A stretch of DNA of 23,056 nucleotides from Pseudomonadota bacterium. Its GTDB lineage: Bacteria > Pseudomonadota > Gammaproteobacteria > Steroidobacterales > Steroidobacteraceae. The stretch spans positions 1 through 23,056 of the forward strand of contig JAEZCR010000091.1 of assembly GCA_023433465.1 (NCBI GenBank), given 5' to 3'. The translations under genes were made by a program, and so were the position numbers. Position 1 is the stretch's first letter, and each line of letters begins with the position of its first letter. The notes beneath the pieces are model-generated. The model was given only the letters and a program-made list of their open reading frames with translations. It did not search any database and was not told the DNA's origin. Shown piece after piece: positions 6,991-14,139 of the stretch.

Positions 6991-7887
6991 ATGAGCGAGC
7001 CAGGGCCCGTTCCGCCGCGCGGATCGGGCCCTGCTTTTTTGCGCGGCCGCGCGCGCCGCATCGCGTTCTTCGTCTGCTCGCTGCTCATCGCGGGCGCCTT
7101 CGTCGCCACCTGGGCGATACAGCGTTATGTGACGTTCCCCCGGCCGCCGGAAACGGCGTGGGACCCGTCCGCGCTCACTGCCGCCGGCGGCGAGGAAGTC
7201 TGGCTCGACGTGCAGGGGGAACGTGTCGAGGCGTGGTTCCTGCCGGGCCGCGGGCCGACCCCGTCGGCGCTCGCCATCTACGCGCACGGCAACGGCGAGC
7301 TCATCGACATGCGCGCGGGAGATTTCGGTCCGTTGCGCGATGCGGGCGTCGCGGTGATCCAGGTCGAATATCCCGGCTACGGACGTTCGGCCGGCTCACC
7401 TTCGGAAGAGAGCCTGACCGCCGCGCTGCTGGCGGCGTACGACTGGGCCGCCGCGGACGCGCGGGTCGACCCGAGCCGGATCTACGGTCACGGACGCTCG
7501 CTCGGCGGCGGCGCCATCGCGCAGCTCGCGGCGCGCCGTCCGCTCGCGGCGCTGGTGCTCGAAAGCACGTTCGAGAATTTCGAGGACTTCGTGATGGGAT
7601 ACGGCGTCCCGCGCTTCCTGTTGCTGAATCATTTCGACACTCGCACGGTGCTGCGCGAATACCCGGGACCCGTGCTGCTGCTGCATGGCACGCAGGACCA
7701 GGTTTTCCCGAGCGCCAACGCCGAAGCGCTCAAGTCGGCGGCGCGCCGCGCTACGCTGCATCTGGATGCCTGCGGCCACAACGATTGCCCGCGGCAGTGG
7801 GAAGTAGTGCTCGGTTTTTTGCGCGCCAGCGGCGTATGTATGAAGCCGCAAACGGAGGTATCGAATGAAGACTCCCAGACTTGTTAG
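6991..7887 (+). CDS. Membrane-anchored alpha/beta hydrolase (BEM46/ABHD13-like)
   Basis: 298 residues from the ATG at 6991. One N-terminal hydrophobic helix (about 24-44) should anchor it with the catalytic domain in the periplasm. Alpha/beta-hydrolase landmarks are present: oxyanion HGNGE (99-103), VEYPGYGRS, nucleophile S170 in GHGRSLGGG, acid D236 in LHGTQDQ and base H263 in CGHNDC. The pattern fits the BEM46/ABHD13-like serine hydrolases; the substrate is unknown. The 5' end is odd: the terminator at 7001-7040 encodes residues 4-17, and neither 6991 nor the in-frame TTG at 7039 has a good Shine-Dalgarno. Starting at TTG 7039 would give a more typical basic-then-hydrophobic N-terminus. The 3' end overlaps the next lipoprotein gene by 23 bases. 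Confidence 0.85.
   Translation: MSEPGPVPPRGSGPAFLRGRARRIAFFVCSLLIAGAFVATWAIQRYVTFPRPPETAWDPSALTAAGGEEVWLDVQGERVEAWFLPGRGPTPSALAIYAHGNGELIDMRAGDFGPLRDAGVAVIQVEYPGYGRSAGSPSEESLTAALLAAYDWAAADARVDPSRIYGHGRSLGGGAIAQLAARRPLAALVLESTFENFEDFVMGYGVPRFLLLNHFDTRTVLREYPGPVLLLHGTQDQVFPSANAEALKSAARRATLHLDACGHNDCPRQWEVVLGFLRASGVCMKPQTEVSNEDSQTC
7001..7040 (+). terminator. Intrinsic terminator after the ydbL-like gene, inside the hydrolase ORF
   Basis: Arms cagggcccg (7001-7009) and cgggccctg (7025-7033) pair perfectly. An inner tccg/cgga pair (7011-7014 with 7020-7023) lengthens the stem, and c plus six T follow (7034-7040). It begins 20 bases past the ydbL stop, as expected of a strong Rho-independent terminator. 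It overlaps the first 16 codons of the downstream alpha/beta-hydrolase ORF when that is read from the ATG at 6991. Confidence 0.85.
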
Positions 7888-8092
7888 CCGTGCTGGCGTC
7901 GCTGCGGCGGTCGTTCTGATCGCGGGATGCGGTCTCGCCGAAACCGGAGCGTCCGCTGGAGCGCAGGCGGCGTCCGCGGCCGAGCAAGCCAAGCAGGCGA
8001 AGGAAGTCCAGGCGAAACTCGAAGCGGATATCGCCGCGGCGCAGGCCGCGAGCAAGGAAGCGATCGACGCCGCGGAAGCGGCCAGTCAGTAA
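7865..8092 (+). CDS. Small alanine-rich lipoprotein
   Basis: A 75-residue protein: basic start, hydrophobic core and lipobox LIAGC (C22), then an Ala/Glu/Lys-rich helix (EQAKQAKEVQAKLEADIAAA) with heptad-like spacing. The mature chain of about 54 residues is Lpp-like in size and helix content, but I see no C-terminal Lys-Arg peptidoglycan attachment end, so it is probably not Braun lipoprotein. GGAGG 6 bases before the ATG is one of the best ribosome sites in the window. It overlaps the end of the hydrolase gene in another frame, which suggests coupled translation. A strong hairpin follows its stop. Its role is unknown. Confidence 0.75.
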   Translation: MKTPRLVSRAGVAAAVVLIAGCGLAETGASAGAQAASAAEQAKQAKEVQAKLEADIAAAQAASKEAIDAAEAASQ

Positions 8093-8114
8093 GAATGGGG
8101 CAGCCCCCATTCTT
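8091..8114. terminator. Bidirectional terminator hairpin between convergent genes
   Basis: aagaatgggg (8091-8100) and ccccattctt (8105-8114) are exact reverse complements around the loop cagc. The lipoprotein stop overlaps the left arm, and the yadH stop (8115-8117, minus strand) abuts the right arm. Both descending arms end in TTCTT, a modest U-tract in either direction, so it probably serves both genes. Confidence 0.7.
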
Positions 8115-8936
8115 CTATTCGCGCATCCCGGTGCCGCGGTTCATGAACACGACCGCAACGGCGAACAACACCACCGCGGACAGAAGCATGATCGCGAACG
8201 CGACCACGACGTTGACGTCGCTCGTGCCGAGAAATCCGTAACGGAACGCGTTCACCATGTGCAGGATCGGATTCGCGTGCGAGATCTTCTGCGCCCATTC
8301 CGGCAGCAGCGTGATCGAATAGAACACGCCGCCGAAATAGGTGAGCGGCGTGAGAATGAAAGTCGGGATCCAGTTGACCTGGTCGAAGTTCTTCGCGAAC
8401 AACGCGTTGATGAATCCGCCGAGCGAGAAGATCATCGACGTCAGCACCACGGCCGCGAAGATCGCGAATGCATGGTGCACGGCGAGGCGCGTGAAGATCA
8501 GCGACACGATCGTGACCGCGGCGCCGACCAGCAGGCCGCGCACGAGGCCGCCGCCGACGTAACCCAGAACGATGATCCAGTTGGGCAGCGGCGCGACCAG
8601 CATCTCCTCGACGTGTTTGCCGAATTTGGCGCCGAAGAACGACGACACCACGTTGCCGTACGAGTTGGTGATGACCGCCATCATGATGAGCCCGGGAGCG
8701 ATGAACTGCATGTAGGGCACGCCTTCCATGAGCCCGACGCGCTTGCCGATCAAACTACCGAAGATGACGAAGTACAGCGCCGACGTGACGGCCGATGGCA
8801 CGATCGTCTGCGCCCATATCCGGATGATGCGGCTGTACTCGCGGATGACGATGGTCTTGAGGCCCGTCAGGCGCGCCTGGTTGAGCGCCTTGCGCGAATC
8901 CGGCGCGCGGGCGGCGACTTCGGACGCGTCGTTCAT
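8115..8936 (-). CDS. yadH: ABC-2 type transporter permease, YadH family
   Basis: A 273-residue inner-membrane permease with about six hydrophobic segments and a cytoplasmic N-terminus, closely resembling YadH (landmarks PYMQFIAPGLIMM, SSFFGAKFGKHVEEMLVAP, TPLTYFGGVFYS and HANPILHMVNAFRYGFLG). It forms a transporter with the YadG-type ATPase encoded just upstream. Its ATG at 8936 overlaps the yadG stop by four bases (ATGA), so the two are translationally coupled. The substrate of YadGH is not established; ABC-2 permeases generally export lipids, polysaccharides or drugs. It ends against the shared terminator hairpin at 8091-8114. Confidence 0.92.
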   Translation of the reverse strand: MNDASEVAARAPDSRKALNQARLTGLKTIVIREYSRIIRIWAQTIVPSAVTSALYFVIFGSLIGKRVGLMEGVPYMQFIAPGLIMMAVITNSYGNVVSSFFGAKFGKHVEEMLVAPLPNWIIVLGYVGGGLVRGLLVGAAVTIVSLIFTRLAVHHAFAIFAAVVLTSMIFSLGGFINALFAKNFDQVNWIPTFILTPLTYFGGVFYSITLLPEWAQKISHANPILHMVNAFRYGFLGTSDVNVVVAFAIMLLSAVVLFAVAVVFMNRGTGMRE

Positions 8937-9892
8937 GGGGCGCGCGCTCCTTCCACCTTGCGCTGCGCGACTTTCTGCTCCGGCTTCGCCTCGACGAGCT
9001 TCATGAACAGCTCCTCGAGCCGATTCACCTTGTTGCGCATCGATAACACGCCGATACCCTGGGCGGTCAGTTGCGCGAACACTTCATTGAGGCTCTGCTC
9101 TTTCGACACCTCGACCTCGAGCGTGTGATCGTCGACGAGGTCGAATTCGTAGCCGGGAACCCGCGGCACGCCCGACACCGCTTCGCGCAGGTTCAGCACG
9201 AAGGTTTCCGCCTGTAGTTTGCGCAGCAGGCTCGACATTCGATCCCGCTCGGCGATCAGGCCGCCGTTGATGATCGCGATGTTGCGGCAAAGCGCCTCGG
9301 CTTCCTCGAGGTAGTGAGTCGTCAGGATGATCGTCGTGCCGCGTTCGTTGATCTCGCGCAGGAAATCCCACATCGAGCGGCGGATCTCGATGTCGACGCC
9401 CGCGGTCGGCTCGTCGAGGATCAGCAAGCGCGGCTCGTGGATCAGCGCGCGCGCGATCATGAGCCGGCGCTTCATGCCGCCCGAAAGTCCGCGCGCCATC
9501 TTGTTTCGCTTGTCGGCGAGCTGCAGCAGTTCGAGGTACTTGTCCGCCCGCTCGCGCGCGAGACCGCGCTCGATGCCGTAGAAACCCGCCTGGTTCACGA
9601 GGATGGTCTGCGGCGTCTCGAACTGGTTGAAGTTGATTTCCTGCGGAACGATGCCGATGCAGGCCTTGGCGGCCTCGAGCTCACGATCGAGATCGTGGCC
9701 GAAAACACTTACCGTTCCGGCCGTCTTGTTCACGAGCGAGGTGAGTATTCCGATAAGCGTGGTCTTGCCCGCGCCATTGGGTCCCAGCAACGCGAAAAAA
9801 TCACCGCGTTCGACGTCGAGGTCGACACCCTTGAGCGCCTGAACCCCGTTCTTGTAGGTCTTGGTGAGTCCGCGGATCGACAGTGCGTACAT
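8933..9892 (-). CDS. yadG: ABC transporter ATP-binding protein, YadG family
   Basis: A 319-residue ATPase, partner of YadH. Walker A is GPNGAGKT (37-44), Q-loop Q84 in VPQE, signature LSGGMK (136-141), Walker B LLILDEP (156-162) and switch H193 in TTHYLEE. The C-terminal extension ending VLSMRNKVNRLEELFMKLV is characteristic of YadG. I chose the ATG at 9892 because MYALSIRGLTKTY aligns with family N-termini; the open frame continues upstream to 9958 but that part overlaps the preceding gene's end. No clear Shine-Dalgarno is visible. It lies 46 bases after the TonB_C-type gene, with a GC-rich dyad between, so cotranscription is possible but not assured. Confidence 0.92.
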   Translation of the reverse strand: MYALSIRGLTKTYKNGVQALKGVDLDVERGDFFALLGPNGAGKTTLIGILTSLVNKTAGTVSVFGHDLDRELEAAKACIGIVPQEINFNQFETPQTILVNQAGFYGIERGLARERADKYLELLQLADKRNKMARGLSGGMKRRLMIARALIHEPRLLILDEPTAGVDIEIRRSMWDFLREINERGTTIILTTHYLEEAEALCRNIAIINGGLIAERDRMSSLLRKLQAETFVLNLREAVSGVPRVPGYEFDLVDDHTLEVEVSKEQSLNEVFAQLTAQGIGVLSMRNKVNRLEELFMKLVEAKPEQKVAQRKVEGARAP

Positions 9893-9913
9893 AAGAAGTT
9901 GAAGTCGGGAAAC

Positions 9914-9929
9914 CGCCGCCCGGGCGGCG
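9914..9929 (-). terminator. GC-rich dyad after the TonB_C-type gene, weak terminator candidate
   Basis: cgccgccc and gggcggcg form a 16-base perfect palindrome just past the stop at 9939. On the minus strand it is followed by gtttccc, only three T. An alternative hairpin with ggcggc/gccgcc arms overlaps it. Partial termination or pausing before yadG is plausible; this is weak evidence. Confidence 0.3.
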
Positions 9930-9938
9930 TGCCGCCGC

Positions 9939-10619
9939 CTAGTCGGCGACGGCTTCATCCATGATGGGTTTGAAAGTGCCCTGGAAGAACAGTGCCTGGG
10001 GATTGTCGCGGCAACGATCCGCGCTTTCGCGCAGCGCCTTCGCCGATGCTTTCCATGCCTTGGAATCCACGTACACGCCCTCCTCCTGGCGCAGGTTCAC
10101 GTACGTCGTGGTCGCGATGCGCGGCATGAATTCGGTGGCGACCGAACTGGATTCCTCGCGGATGAGGTCCCACTCCCAGACGAAGTCGACGCAACGCATC
10201 CGCATGATACGTTCCTTTTCCGGCTCGGTGGCCTCGGGGCCCAGCTTGGTGGCGACCGGCTTCGGCTCCGAGCCCGTGGACTGACGCAGCTCCACTTTCA
10301 ATTCGGCATTTCCCTCAACCAGCTTGCCGGAGGCATCGATGGCGGGCCGGAACCGGGCGCTCTCCAGCACCTTGACGATCTGCGGCTCGAATGCCGGCTC
10401 CGCGGTGTTCTCCGTGACGAGCACTTCCTTCACACGACCGTCGACGCCGACACGCACCGTGGCGACGACGTGTCCCGCGAGTTTTCTGGACCCGACGCTG
10501 ATCTTGGCGGTGGACGCGCCCGCGATGACCTGCGGATCGCTGGGACCCGCCTGGGCAAGACAAGTGGCGGGAATGGCCGAAAGGATCAGGAAAGGCACTG
10601 CGCGGGCAGATGCATGCAT
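9939..10619 (-). CDS. Secreted protein with a TonB_C-like domain and a novel C-terminal extension
   Basis: 226 residues from the ATG at 10619, with AGGAG about 10 bases upstream. A cleavable signal peptide ends CLAQA (residue 24). Residues about 45-113 look like the TonB C-terminal fold (VVATVRVGVDGRVKEVLV, FEPQIVKVLESARFRPA). Classical TonB has an uncleaved N-terminal anchor and a long proline-rich spacer; both are absent, so this is unlikely to energise outer-membrane receptors with ExbBD. After residue 133 comes a Trp/Glu-rich region (MRCVDFVWEWDLIREE, C143) and a helical end with C193. I do not recognise this part. The two cysteines could form a disulfide. It is upstream of yadGH on the same strand. 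Domain call moderate, role unknown. Confidence 0.75.
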   Translation of the reverse strand: MHASARAVPFLILSAIPATCLAQAGPSDPQVIAGASTAKISVGSRKLAGHVVATVRVGVDGRVKEVLVTENTAEPAFEPQIVKVLESARFRPAIDASGKLVEGNAELKVELRQSTGSEPKPVATKLGPEATEPEKERIMRMRCVDFVWEWDLIREESSSVATEFMPRIATTTYVNLRQEEGVYVDSKAWKASAKALRESADRCRDNPQALFFQGTFKPIMDEAVAD

Positions 10620-10935
10620 GTGTGAACCGACTCCTGCGTTCTGGGGGAAACCCGGATACCTCACGACGCGACGCGTGGGCAGACGCTTGCCGGGCGGCTA
10701 GTTAGGCTGCGGCAGCCGTCCGCGGGCGCGTCGGGACATCCGCGTACCCGAACCGCTGCCGTGATCGAACCGGCCGTCATTATCGGCCGGATGCGTCCCG
10801 CTGTCGCCCCCGATGTTGCGCGCGCACGGACCCGCCGCCGTCGGAGGAGGTCGTAAAACCTCGTTGCAATGAAGCGCTTACGTGGAGTCGGGCTCCAGGT
10901 GGGGGCGTCCGCCGCCTGATCGTCCGGCCTGCCCG
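10620..10935. other. Intergenic region without a gene
   Basis: About 315 bases between two minus-strand genes. I see no credible coding frame. It holds a hairpin with arms ccggccg (10770-10776) and cggccgg (10784-10790) around an AT-rich 7-base loop, and a smaller one at 10705-10717 (ggctg/cagcc). Neither has a T-run. The promoter of the TonB_C-type gene should lie near 10620-10700, but no clear hexamers are visible. Confidence 0.5.
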
Positions 10936-11592
10936 CTATGGCATGTGCGCGGCGAAGGAATCCGCCGCCAGGCGCTGGATTCCGCCGAGCAGCAGCTCGT
11001 GCAGGCGTTGATCGTCACCGGCGCTCGCCGCCGCCAGCAGTTCTCGCCAGAACGTCGTCTGGTTAGGCCAGCGCGGGCGAAGCTGCGAAGCGTTGCGGTC
11101 GGCCGCCGTGTCGAGAACGGACAATGAACACGCGGCGAGCGCTTCGACGGCCGCATTGGTGCAACCGAACACGAGGCACGCGGCGCGCGGCCGGCTGCGC
11201 GAGAGATGCCAGCCGTAGACCAAAGCTCGACGCGTGATCGAACGCGCGGCGACGGGCTCGAAATACGGCAACTCGACGCACTGCGCCATGTCGTGGACGG
11301 CGCGGCCGCGCAGCTCGAGCCAGCGCGACGCGGACGCGATCCCGGGATCGAACAGGCAGAAAGGCGCCGCGGCGAGCCGGCGCACGGCCTGGGCGGTCAA
11401 CGACTCCCATGGCCGTCGCAACACCGACAGGAGCGGTGGTGACGACGCATCGCACCCGGTATCGGCGGCGCGCGCCGCCAGCAGGCCGAGACATTCCGCG
11501 TTCAATTCGGCGAGCGGCGCGGGATCCACTCCCTGAGAAGGCAGCCAGTGCCGCGCATCTTCGCGCGCCTTCTGCCCTAACCAGTTTTGCAT
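10936..11592 (-). CDS. Conserved-looking hypothetical protein divergent from the FlhC-like regulator
   Basis: A 218-residue predicted cytoplasmic protein that I do not recognise. It starts MQNWLGQKAREDARHWLPSQ from the ATG at 11592, with GGGAGG six bases upstream, a strong site. There is no signal peptide, and the only hydrophobic stretch (CLVFGCTNAAVEALAACS) is short. The chain is rich in Ala, Arg and Leu, helical in look, and contains several Cys and Trp. No catalytic motif is seen. It shares a short AT-rich control region with the FlhC-like gene, so the two may be co-regulated, or the FlhC-like protein may control this gene. Codon composition matches its neighbours. It is probably a real gene, with function unknown. 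Confidence 0.7.
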   Translation of the reverse strand: MQNWLGQKAREDARHWLPSQGVDPAPLAELNAECLGLLAARAADTGCDASSPPLLSVLRRPWESLTAQAVRRLAAAPFCLFDPGIASASRWLELRGRAVHDMAQCVELPYFEPVAARSITRRALVYGWHLSRSRPRAACLVFGCTNAAVEALAACSLSVLDTAADRNASQLRPRWPNQTTFWRELLAAASAGDDQRLHELLLGGIQRLAADSFAAHMP

Positions 11593-11652
11593 CGCATTCC
11601 TCCCTGTTTGCGCGCGTTATCTTGCGCCCGCGGCGCTTGAAAGTCATACGCA

Positions 11653-11676
11653 AATTTGGGACATTTTTCCCAAATT
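11653..11676. promoter_or_regulatory. AT-rich inverted repeat in the divergent intergenic region, candidate operator
   Basis: aatttggga (11653-11661) and tcccaaatt (11668-11676) are exact reverse complements around a 6-base spacer, catttt. It stands out as an AT island in a GC-rich sequence, lies between two divergent start codons (11592 and 11715), and has no terminator-like position. A weak -35 (TTGAAA, 11637-11642) could place the -10 of a rightward promoter inside it. The regulator that would bind it is not shown. Confidence 0.5.
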
Positions 11677-11714
11677 GAGTTAGACCAACATCCACCCTCG
11701 TGCAGGTACGAAAC

Positions 11715-12287
11715 ATGCGAATTTCCGACGACCGCTACAGCCGCGACCGGCTCAGGCTCGATCTCGCGCTGCGCTTCATCCACCTCGAGGCGCGCACGCA
11801 CACGATTCGTGCGTGGACGGGGCTCACCGACGACCGCATCCGCAAGCTCTACCGCACCTATCTTCACGAGAGCGATGGCAGGGGTGTCGCGCGCCACCGC
11901 GGCAAGTCGCCGCGCCAGGCCGCGTACTTCACGCGTTCCCTGCGGATGCGACGCGAGGCGGCTGTTTTCGCGAGCGTGAGTGGCCTCTTCGGGCTGATCA
12001 CGCCACAGACCATCCGCCTGGAAAACCACCCGGACAAATGCGCGCATGCGGCGCCGAACGTCGCCCGGGGAGCGTTGTTGTGCGAGGCGTTCGAGACGTA
12101 TCGCGCGCTGGTGGGGGAGCCGCAGATATCCTTCGAGCACGCCGTGTTCCTGCTGGGCGCCCTGCTCTCCGGCGAGGAGTTGCGGGTCGCCCACTGCCGT
12201 GACTGCAGTGGCCTGCTCGTGACCGACCGGATCGCGCTGCGCACGCCCGTGTGCCACGAGTGCGCCACGCTGGACGGCGCCCGCTGA
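11715..12287 (+). CDS. FlhC-like transcriptional regulator
   Basis: A 190-residue protein with the layout of FlhC. An N-terminal helical domain (DLALRFIHLEARTHTI, then LTDDRIRKLYRTYLHE) matches the FlhC pattern in which an HTH-like segment ends in RLIKLYKEL. A C-terminal four-cysteine zinc site follows: C161-x2-C164 and C180-x2-C183. In enterobacteria FlhC with FlhD forms the master activator of flagellar genes. Here no flhD and no flagellar gene is visible, so it is an orphan in this window and may control something else. The ATG at 11715 is preferred over a GTG at 11700; CAGGTA lies about 8 bases upstream. It is divergent from an unknown gene across an inverted repeat and is followed 50 bases later by nudC. 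Homology is inferred from motifs and length. Confidence 0.75.
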   Translation: MRISDDRYSRDRLRLDLALRFIHLEARTHTIRAWTGLTDDRIRKLYRTYLHESDGRGVARHRGKSPRQAAYFTRSLRMRREAAVFASVSGLFGLITPQTIRLENHPDKCAHAAPNVARGALLCEAFETYRALVGEPQISFEHAVFLLGALLSGEELRVAHCRDCSGLLVTDRIALRTPVCHECATLDGAR

Positions 12288-12337
12288 CGCCCGCGCGCGG
12301 GGGGACGCGCGCCGCCGGGTGCGGTAAATTCGAGCGC

Positions 12338-13258
12338 GTGAGCATTCGCCCCACCTTTTTCGGTGGCTCCTTCCTCGAACGTCGCGCCGAATTGCGCAAC
12401 GACCCGGACTGGATCGCCGCCGCGCGCGCCGATCCTTCCACGCGTTACGTGCTGGAATTCGGCGCCGCGCAACTCGTCACGAGTGGCGAAACGACGGAGA
12501 TCGCATTCCTCAGTGGCGATCACACGCTCGTCGCCTCGGCGAGCGACGATCAGCTCACGTTGTTAGGCTGGTTCCGCGGCACGCGTTGCGTGCTGATCGA
12601 CGTGCGCGACGAGACCGTGACGCAAGCGCTGCCCGGCGGCACGCAGATGCGAGAGCTGCGGCCGCTGGCGCCGATGCTCGAACCGGATTCCGCGGCGCTG
12701 CTCGCCTACGCGCGCGCGCTGAGCCTGTGGAAATCGCGGCATCGGTATTGCGGTGTGTGCGGAGCGCCCAACCTGCCGTCACGGGCGGGCCATGTTCTGC
12801 GCTGCAGTCGCGCGGAATGCGGCAACGAATCCTTTCCGCGGCTCGATCCGGCCATCATCGTGCTGGTGACCGACGCGACTGGCGAGCGGGCGCTGCTCGG
12901 ACGGCAGGCATCCTGGCCCGCGGGGCGTTATTCGACCATCGCGGGCTTCGTCGAGCCCGGCGAAAGCCTGGAAGATGCCGTCATACGCGAGGTCGCGGAG
13001 GAAACCGGCGTCCTCGTGGGAGACGTGGAATACGAAGCATCCCAACCGTGGCCCTTTCCCTCCTCGCTCATGCTGGGATTTCGTGCGGTGGCCCGCACGC
13101 ATGGCATAACACTGCGCGATGGCGAGCTCGAGGATGCCCGCTGGTTCACGCGCGCGGACCTCGCTTCCGGCACGCCCGGATTGCCACCGGCGGGCGCGAT
13201 CTCGTCGCGCCTGATCGATCGCTGGTATCACTCGCCCGCCCGGACTCCGGGAGACTGA
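12338..13258 (+). CDS. nudC: NAD(H) pyrophosphatase / deNADding Nudix hydrolase NudC
   Basis: A 306-residue NudC. It hydrolyses NADH to NMNH and AMP, and E. coli NudC also removes NAD caps from RNA. The features are a zinc ribbon C138-x2-C141 and C156-x4-C161, the Nudix box GFVEPGESLEDAVIREVAEETGV-type signature from G193, and the NudC-specific SQPWPFPSS at about 225-233. The N-terminal domain starts with SIRPTFFGGSFLERR. I use the GTG at 12338, since the frame upstream overlaps the FlhC-like gene and has no family resemblance. The NRDE gene starts seven bases after its stop, so the two are in one transcription unit. Confidence 0.92.
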   Translation: MSIRPTFFGGSFLERRAELRNDPDWIAAARADPSTRYVLEFGAAQLVTSGETTEIAFLSGDHTLVASASDDQLTLLGWFRGTRCVLIDVRDETVTQALPGGTQMRELRPLAPMLEPDSAALLAYARALSLWKSRHRYCGVCGAPNLPSRAGHVLRCSRAECGNESFPRLDPAIIVLVTDATGERALLGRQASWPAGRYSTIAGFVEPGESLEDAVIREVAEETGVLVGDVEYEASQPWPFPSSLMLGFRAVARTHGITLRDGELEDARWFTRADLASGTPGLPPAGAISSRLIDRWYHSPARTPGD

Positions 13259-13264
13259 CCCGCC

Positions 13265-14053
13265 ATGTGTTTGTTAGTCGTGGCGTGGCGCTGCCACCCG
13301 GATCACCGTCTCGTGGTCGCCGCGAACCGCGACGAATACCATGCCAGACCGACCGCGCCGCTGGCGCCGTGGAGCGACACGGCCGGCATCGTCGCGGGGC
13401 GCGACCTGCAGGCGAATGGAACCTGGCTCGCGATCGATGGGCGCGCCCGCTTCGGCAGCGTCACTAATTTCCGCGAATTCGGACGGCGCAAGCGCAGCGC
13501 GCCCTCGCGCGGCGGCCTCGTCCCGGCCTATCTCGGTCAACCGGGAACCGCACGGGAGTATCTGCAGGGACTCGAGACCGACGCTCCCGGATATGCCGGC
13601 TTCAACCTGCTGCTCGCCGATGAAGACTCGCTCTGGTACGCGTCGAACCGCGCCGACCAGTTCGCGCGGCCCCTGTCTCCGGGCATCTACGGACTCTCCA
13701 ACGAATTCCTCGACACGCCGTGGCCCAAACTGCTGCGGGTCAAGGCGCGCATCGCGGAGTTGCTGCGGGCGCCGTCGCAATTGCAGGTCCTGTTCGAGGC
13801 CTTGTTCGCCGTACTCGCGGATCGCGAGCCGGCCGATCCCGCGACACTTCCCGAATCGGAGCTTTCGCCCGAATGGGCCCGCAAACTCTCCGCGCCATTC
13901 GTGCTGGATCCCGCTTACGGTACGCGCTGCTCTACCGTTCTCACCATCGGCAACGACGGCGCGGTCACGCTCGCCGAGCGTCGCTTCGATTCCGATGGTC
14001 AGCAGTCCGGAATAACTGAACACTCGCTGAACACCGCCGCCCGGCGTGATTGA
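13265..14053 (+). CDS. NRDE-family (TANGO2-like) protein
   Basis: A 262-residue member of the NRDE/TANGO2 family (formerly DUF833). The N-terminus is diagnostic: MCLLVVAWR with Cys2, a possible N-terminal nucleophile after Met removal, then ANRDEYHARPT with the NRDE signature at 21-24. Further on are the typical GTWLAI, FGSVTNFRE, GYAGFNLLL, YGLSNEFLDTPWPK and TRCSTVL motifs. The family's chemistry is unsettled; eukaryotic TANGO2 has been linked to heme and lipid handling. It follows nudC by 6 bases, with no separate promoter. There are 86 bases to the tamA start, so it may belong to the same long transcript. Confidence 0.9.
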   Translation: MCLLVVAWRCHPDHRLVVAANRDEYHARPTAPLAPWSDTAGIVAGRDLQANGTWLAIDGRARFGSVTNFREFGRRKRSAPSRGGLVPAYLGQPGTAREYLQGLETDAPGYAGFNLLLADEDSLWYASNRADQFARPLSPGIYGLSNEFLDTPWPKLLRVKARIAELLRAPSQLQVLFEALFAVLADREPADPATLPESELSPEWARKLSAPFVLDPAYGTRCSTVLTIGNDGAVTLAERRFDSDGQQSGITEHSLNTAARRD

Positions 14054-14139
14054 AAAAGCGCGCGATATTCCGGCCGGAACCCGCGCGCGCACCGTCGACT
14101 CTCATTAGAATTCCCGCCATTCCCGCCCAAAGCGGTGTC

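Noticed and set aside
8259..9128. 289-codon plus-strand open frame
   Set aside because: Opposite strand to the well-recognised yadH and yadG genes; composition typical of a shadow.
10770..10790. Hairpin ccggccg/cggccgg considered as a terminator
   Set aside because: There is no T-run on either strand and it lies about 145 bases from the nearest upstream stop; noted only as a dyad.
13274..14092. 272-codon minus-strand open frame
   Set aside because: Opposite strand to the NRDE-family gene, whose motifs are clear.
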